Of a stretch of 64,000 nt of DNA, positions 60,697 to 64,000 are shown one piece after another. The translations under genes were made by a program, and so were the position numbers. Below the pieces are notes generated by a model that ran no database searches, was not told the origin of the DNA, and was given only the letters and a program-made list of their open reading frames with translations. Position 1 is the stretch's first letter; each line of letters begins with the position of its first letter. Source of the stretch: Paenibacillus glycanilyticus NBRC 16618. GTDB taxonomy: Bacteria; Bacillota; Bacilli; Paenibacillales; Paenibacillaceae. The stretch lies in assembly GCF_004000805.1 (NCBI RefSeq), contig NZ_BILY01000018.1:1-64000 (forward strand). The letters run 5' to 3'.

Positions 60697-60814
60697 CTTG
60701 TAGTCTCCTTGATTTGTATTGGGATCCGTTCGCTGGCCAGCATCTGGGACCCATATACATCATATCAGGGAGTCTTTTTGTTCCTCAAATCTCGTATTTC
60801 TTCATAATAGGAAT

Positions 60815-60905
60815 AGCTGCCCGTTACTTTAATGAAAACGGCAGCTGACCATCATGTCAGCTGCCGTTGCGTTGTCTTGAACTATCGTTCCCCGCGTAAA
60901 CGTTT
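60815..60905 (-). repeat. dispersed hairpin element, copy 4
   Basis: The strongest copy. AACGGCAGCTGAC and GTCAGCTGCCGTT (60837-60868) form a perfect 13-bp stem. On the minus strand the conserved GGGGAACGATAGTTCAAGAC precedes it, overlapping the stop codon of the small membrane protein gene, and TTTTCATTAAAGTAACGGGC follows it. Confidence 0.75.
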
Positions 60906-61115
60906 CCTCCACCATAAAGTAAACGATATCATAAGAGCAATTAACCCGGATATTATAGCAGGGAATCGAATGCTGTAACTAAACGGGTCAATAATTGCGA
61001 GATAAATGCTAACCAAACCTAAAGAGTTTAGAATCGTTTGCAAAGGTCCATCTCGCTTCCAAAAAACACTGAAGAAATAAATTTGAAATAAAACAAAAAT
61101 TACATTCCCGAAAAT
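60882..61115 (-). CDS. small membrane protein with rare ATT start
   Basis: A 77-residue reading frame not opened by ATG, GTG or TTG. The frame begins at ATT, 9 bp after AAGGAG, and is preceded by an in-frame TAG. It reads FGNVIFVLFQIYFFSVFWKR, then DGPLQTILNSLGLVSIYLAI, then a membrane segment FPAIISGLIALMISFTLWW and the basic tail RKRLRGER. Two or three membrane helices. The amino-acid pattern and RBS support a real gene, either with an ATT start or with a mutated start. No family recognised. Its stop lies inside dispersed element copy 4. Confidence 0.55.
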   Translation of the reverse strand: MFGNVIFVLFQIYFFSVFWKRDGPLQTILNSLGLVSIYLAIIDPFSYSIRFPAIISGLIALMISFTLWWRKRLRGER

Positions 61116-61218
61116 GTTCCCCTACTCCTTCTAAGTAAAATCGACAATCGTGCCTTATAGTCAATATATCTTAGATTAGCATAACTCAACACTTGTAAAC
61201 ATCGGATAATCATTCCAT

Positions 61219-61245
61219 TAAACTGCCCGTTAGCTTAATGAAGTA
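61219..61245 (-). repeat. dispersed element, partial copy 5
   Basis: The minus strand reads CATTAAGCTAACGGGCAGTT, the same block as in the other copies, but a strong hairpin is missing next to it. It lies 3' of no visible gene, so it may be a leftover of a lost cassette. Confidence 0.6.
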
Positions 61246-61368
61246 CTGACTGTCGACACTTTATCTTCTCAGCACAAATTGCTCACACAACCCTTAATAG
61301 GGTGCTTTTCTTGTCGTTATTCCAGTATAAAGAGATTTTCACGTTTATAAAAAACGACAAGAAATGAA

Positions 61369-61394
61369 AAAGAACCTTGATTTATCAAGGTTCT
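61369..61394 (-). terminator. terminator-like hairpin
   Basis: AGAACCTTGAT and ATCAAGGTTCT form an 11-bp stem, and the minus strand continues TTTTTCATTTC. It would end transcription coming from the right, although the adjacent gene runs on the plus strand. It may simply insulate the accessory region. Confidence 0.55.
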
Positions 61395-61439
61395 AAATCG
61401 GGATTATTATGTCGTTGTACTAGCGATATCGATCATTGA

Positions 61440-61467
61440 TTGTCGGATTGAGCTCGAATGGTATATT
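61440..61467 (+). promoter_or_regulatory. sigma-A promoter of the response regulator/kinase genes
   Basis: TTGTCG and TATATT are 16 bp apart, 51 bp before the chosen start codon. Confidence 0.55.
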
Positions 61468-61518
61468 CTTGTATCAATGTGTATGCTCGCAAGCGAGTTC
61501 ATAAGGAGGCCTTGTCCA

Positions 61519-62220
61519 TTGAAAATAAAAGTGCTGATCGCGGACGATAATTCGTTTATCCGTGAAGGAATGAAGATTATCCTCACCACGTTCGACGAGT
61601 TCGAGGTTGTGGCCACCGTTGGAGACGGAGCGGAGGCAGTCGATTATTGCCGCTCGCACGAAGTGGATGTCGCCCTTCTCGACGTGCGAATGCCGAATAT
61701 GAACGGCGTCGAGGCAACCCGTCTCCTGACGGAACAGACGAATGCCAAGCCGCTTATCCTTACAACATTCGATGACGATGAATACATTCTCGAAGCGGTT
61801 AGGTCGGGCGCCAGAGGGTACCTCCTCAAGAATAACGATCCTGAGAAAATCCGGGACGCCATAAAGAGTGTTTACAATGATCATCACGTTCTCCAGGACG
61901 CCGTTCTGAACAAGATCAAATCCAATCTGTTGACGGGCGCGCAAGCGAATCCTCCGGCAACCCGCGAAACAGATAACAATCATGCTGCCGGCTCCGGTTC
62001 GGATCGGATTAACCGCAGCTTGTTCACGGAACGGGAGCTCGACATCATGGCGCAGATCGCTAAAGGGTTGTCTAACAAGGAAATCTCAAAAAAGTTATTC
62101 ATCTCCGAAGGCACGACAGCCAATTACATCACATCCATCCTGAACAAGACGGGTCTTGAACACAGGACGCAAATCGCGATCTATTATTTGACGGGCGAAG
62201 TCAAGCCCTCGGAAGATTAA
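61519..62220 (+). CDS. NarL/FixJ-family response regulator
   Basis: A 233-residue regulator. Receiver: VLIADDNSFIREGMKIIL and phospho-Asp in VALLDVRMPNMNGVEA (near residue 54). The LuxR-type HTH is FTERELDIMAQIAKGLSNKE and ISKKLFISEGTTANYITSIL. The TTG start 9 bp after AAGGAGG is preferred over an upstream ATG that has no RBS. With the following kinase and ABC ATPase it resembles YvfTU-type systems that control an adjacent exporter. Confidence 0.9.
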   Translation: MKIKVLIADDNSFIREGMKIILTTFDEFEVVATVGDGAEAVDYCRSHEVDVALLDVRMPNMNGVEATRLLTEQTNAKPLILTTFDDDEYILEAVRSGARGYLLKNNDPEKIRDAIKSVYNDHHVLQDAVLNKIKSNLLTGAQANPPATRETDNNHAAGSGSDRINRSLFTERELDIMAQIAKGLSNKEISKKLFISEGTTANYITSILNKTGLEHRTQIAIYYLTGEVKPSED

Positions 62221-62231
62221 GGAGACGCAGC

Positions 62232-63347
62232 ATGGAATTTTGGATCATCGGCAACAAGGCCGTGTTGCTTGTCTACGTCATCTTCGTCTCGTATTCGGTC
62301 GTGCGTGGAGCATCTCCTTGGGAAATACTAGCCTACTTGTCCTACCTGTGCGTGAACATGGCCATTCCGATTCTGAGAAAGCAAAGACGGCTTCAATTGC
62401 TCGGATCGGCCCTTTCGGCCGTACTTGTCGTTGTGTTCGCCTTTCGTCTGAATACGGTTTTTATTCTGCTGCTGCCCGTCAATCTTTATGAGATTGTACT
62501 GATGTCGGGAGGAAGGAACCGATTCGCCCTGCTGCTTGGACTTGTGCCGCTGTTTCTCATCCCGGAAGATGAGAGCCTGATTTATCTTCTGGCAGCTTCC
62601 TTAAGCCTTCTTTTCTACTATAGCTTGCGGGTTCATACGGAGAAGCTCGAGAAGATCGGCGGGGAGAGAGAAACGCTTCGCCTCGATCTGCAGCATTTGA
62701 AGCAGTCCCTTAGTATAAATAAGGAGTATATTCGCCAATCCCAGTATACAAGTAAGCTGGAAGAGCGCAATCGGCTGTCGCAGCAGATACACGACGAAGT
62801 CGGCCATGCGATGGCGGGTGCCCTCATTCAGATGGAAGCTTCCAGGCGCCTGTTCGGTACGAATCCGGATAAGGCAGCCGAGCTTCTTGGGAACGCGATT
62901 ACGATCTCCAAAGAAGGGCTGGAGCGGATCCGCCTTACGCTTAAAGACATGAAGCCCCGGTCGGAAGAGCTTGGCATCCACCGGCTTAGGCTGTTTGCGG
63001 ACGAGTTGTCCGCCAATCACTCGGTGAACGCCACCGTCACGCATGAGGGAGATCTGGATTTGGTCACGCCACTTCAATGGAAGATTATCCATGAGAACGC
63101 GACGGAGGCGGTGACGAATTCGCTGAAGTACGGAGAGGCCACCGCCATCGAATTCGAAATTCGCGTGCTGAACCGCATGATCCAGTCCGTCATCGCCGAC
63201 AACGGCAAGGGTACTGAGAAAATTGTCAAAGGATTGGGCATCGTTGGCATGGAGGAGAGAGCCGCGTCCGCGGGAGGGACCGTCATTGTTGACGGCACAA
63301 AGGGCTTCCGCGTGACCACTCTCCTGCCCTTCCAGAAAGGCGGATGA
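62232..63347 (+). CDS. DesK-type sensor histidine kinase
   Basis: A 371-residue kinase. About five or six membrane helices occupy residues 8-135, with almost no outside loops, so sensing is probably in the membrane. A coiled coil (about 136-180) leads to the HisKA_3 H-box RNRLSQQIHDEVGHAMAGAL (near 190). The ATPase part has HENATEAVTNSLKYGEA and DNGKG with GIVGMEERAASAGG. Starts 11 bp after the response-regulator gene. Confidence 0.92.
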   Translation: MEFWIIGNKAVLLVYVIFVSYSVVRGASPWEILAYLSYLCVNMAIPILRKQRRLQLLGSALSAVLVVVFAFRLNTVFILLLPVNLYEIVLMSGGRNRFALLLGLVPLFLIPEDESLIYLLAASLSLLFYYSLRVHTEKLEKIGGERETLRLDLQHLKQSLSINKEYIRQSQYTSKLEERNRLSQQIHDEVGHAMAGALIQMEASRRLFGTNPDKAAELLGNAITISKEGLERIRLTLKDMKPRSEELGIHRLRLFADELSANHSVNATVTHEGDLDLVTPLQWKIIHENATEAVTNSLKYGEATAIEFEIRVLNRMIQSVIADNGKGTEKIVKGLGIVGMEERAASAGGTVIVDGTKGFRVTTLLPFQKGG

Positions 63348-63385
63348 AAGAACTCACGCTTCAACCATGAGATTTCTCATATACA

Positions 63386-63426
63386 AAGGATGAACTTATG
63401 CACTGACATGAGGTCATCCTTTTTTA
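63386..63426 (+). terminator. terminator or attenuator between the kinase and ABC genes
   Basis: AAAGGATGA and TCATCCTTT form a 9-bp stem with a loop of about 18 nt, followed by TTTT. It may separate constitutive regulator expression from induced transporter expression. Confidence 0.65.
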
Positions 63427-63469
63427 TTAAAATAAAGCCATAAACATTACCGAAAACGGAGTGATACGG

Positions 63470-64000
63470 ATGAACGTATTGGAAATCCGCAACTTGACCA
63501 AAACATTCGGCGACTTCATCGCCGTCGATAACATGAATCTCAGCGTTAACGAAGGTGAAATCTTCGGCTTCCTCGGAGCGAACGGCGCAGGCAAGAGCAC
63601 GACGATCAACATGATCTCCTCTCTGCTGCGGATCACGAAGGGCGAGATCAAGCTTCTCGGCAAAGACATCGTAAAGGATAACAAATTCACCAAAATGAAC
63701 ATCGGCATCGTACCGCAGGATCTCGCGATCTACGAAGAGATGACCGCCTACGAGAATGTTAGCTTCTTCGCCGGATTGTACGGTCTCCGCGGCGCACTGC
63801 TTAAGGAACGCACGGAGGAGGCGCTGGAGTTCGTCGGTCTCGGCGATAAGCGCAAGGCTCTGCCGAAGAGCTTCTCCGGAGGCATGAAGCGGCGCCTCAA
63901 CATCGCCTGCGCCATCGCTCACCACCCAAAGCTGATTATTATGGACGAACCAACGGTAGGTATCGATCCACAGTCGCGCAACTACATTCTAAACTCAGTC
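63470..64000 (+). CDS. ABC transporter ATP-binding protein (partial, 3' end outside window)
   Basis: The first 177 residues of an exporter-type ATPase. Walker A is GANGAGKSTTINMISSL (near residue 39), signature FSGGMKRRLNIACAIAHHP, Walker B LIIMDEPTVGIDPQSR. FLGANGAGKS and VPQDLAIYEEMTAYENV are typical of the CcmA/DrrA drug or lipid exporter group. An ACGGAG site lies 8 bp before the ATG. The permease genes are expected beyond the window and are probably controlled by the adjacent two-component pair. Confidence 0.9.
   Translation, partial: MNVLEIRNLTKTFGDFIAVDNMNLSVNEGEIFGFLGANGAGKSTTINMISSLLRITKGEIKLLGKDIVKDNKFTKMNIGIVPQDLAIYEEMTAYENVSFFAGLYGLRGALLKERTEEALEFVGLGDKRKALPKSFSGGMKRRLNIACAIAHHPKLIIMDEPTVGIDPQSRNYILNSV

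Larger units (their letters stand above)
59080..60775 (-). mobile_element. IS110-family insertion sequence (boundaries approximate)
   Basis: The 1.29-kb transposase gene with about 300 bp of non-coding DNA 3' and about 80 bp 5'. IS110 elements have no clear terminal inverted repeats and make no target duplication, so I cannot fix the ends. Upstream of the transposase a hairpin with the perfect palindrome GCTGGCCAGC (60732-60741) lies within GGATCC..GGGACC arms. It lies among copies of the dispersed hairpin element. Confidence 0.7.
61116..61518. other. gap between the accessory genes and the response regulator
   Basis: About 400 bp with no gene. It holds a partial dispersed element (61219-61245), a weak hairpin AACCCT-TAATA-GGGT followed by GCTTTTCTT (about 61287-61310), a strong hairpin (61369-61394) and the promoter of the response-regulator gene. 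Confidence 0.6.

Noticed and set aside
54970..61245. Classical integron attC sites
   Set aside because: The conserved block lacks the attC core GTTRRRY/RYYYAAC pairing and there is no tyrosine recombinase in the window, so I only describe the layout as cassette-like.

Overview
The window is chromosomal DNA of a spore-forming, Gram-positive member of the Paenibacillaceae, most likely Paenibacillus or a close relative. The signs are strong AGGAGG-type ribosome binding sites with many TTG and GTG starts, lipobox proteins, copper-amine-oxidase-like stalk domains, spore genes (gerQ, an alpha/beta SASP, a SpoVB-like flippase, a YjcZ-type peptide, a collagen-like spore-surface-type protein), a T-box leader before trpS, and menaquinone genes of the futalosine route (mqnE, a UbiD decarboxylase). 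I see no rRNA, tRNA or CRISPR array.

Layout. 0-3.6 kb (minus): a BceRS-AB type antimicrobial-peptide sensing and detoxification module, its permease cut by the window edge. 3.7-8.05 kb (plus): a phosphate-starvation unit with PhoP-box-like repeats, a secreted stalk/propeller protein, pstS, pstC and pstA, but no pstB. 8.05-8.55 kb: a non-coding stretch packed with long inverted repeats. 8.5-12 kb: Fe-S and respiratory genes (IscA-type protein, mqnE, YutJ-like flavoprotein, YuzB, Nfu). 12-16.3 kb (minus): SDR, HEPN-like protein, UbiD decarboxylase and ctaA. 16.4-22.2 kb (minus): thioredoxin, lipoprotein, flippase, ThuA, DUF456 and HAD genes. 22.4 kb: three 62-bp tandem repeats. 22.6-26.3 kb (minus): a Mn/Zn ABC importer. 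26.4-30.2 kb (minus): class B PBP, a membrane transglutaminase and a small membrane protein. 30.4-37.9 kb: MFS, YjcZ-like, Toprim, AEC permease, SCO and ctaB (copper delivery and haem O for cytochrome oxidase, matching ctaA upstream), gerQ, YfhP-like and SASP genes. 37.9-39.3 kb: trpS with T-box leader. 39.4-40.9 kb: a YcgR/YcgQ-like pair with a Zur-box-like site. 41-53.5 kb: chemoreceptor, cell-wall proteins, sugar oxidoreductase/isomerase pair, an MFS transporter, and a UxaC-like amidohydrolase next to an AraC regulator.

From 53.5 to 61.3 kb the window becomes accessory. Two TetR-controlled units, a CTG-start lipoprotein, a gene remnant, a collagen-like protein, an IS110-family element and an ATT-start membrane protein are separated by at least five copies of a dispersed element. 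Four copies carry a strong hairpin, and all carry a conserved block read on the minus strand as about ATTAAGCTAACGGG. Each full copy sits directly 3' of a minus-strand gene or gene remnant, so the region looks like a run of gene cassettes. This is the most unusual feature here. 61.4-64 kb (plus): a NarL-type response regulator, a DesK-type kinase and the start of an ABC exporter ATPase.

Gene starts were chosen by Shine-Dalgarno spacing and often differ from the longest open frame. All functions are by recognition of motifs and family appearance, with no database search.
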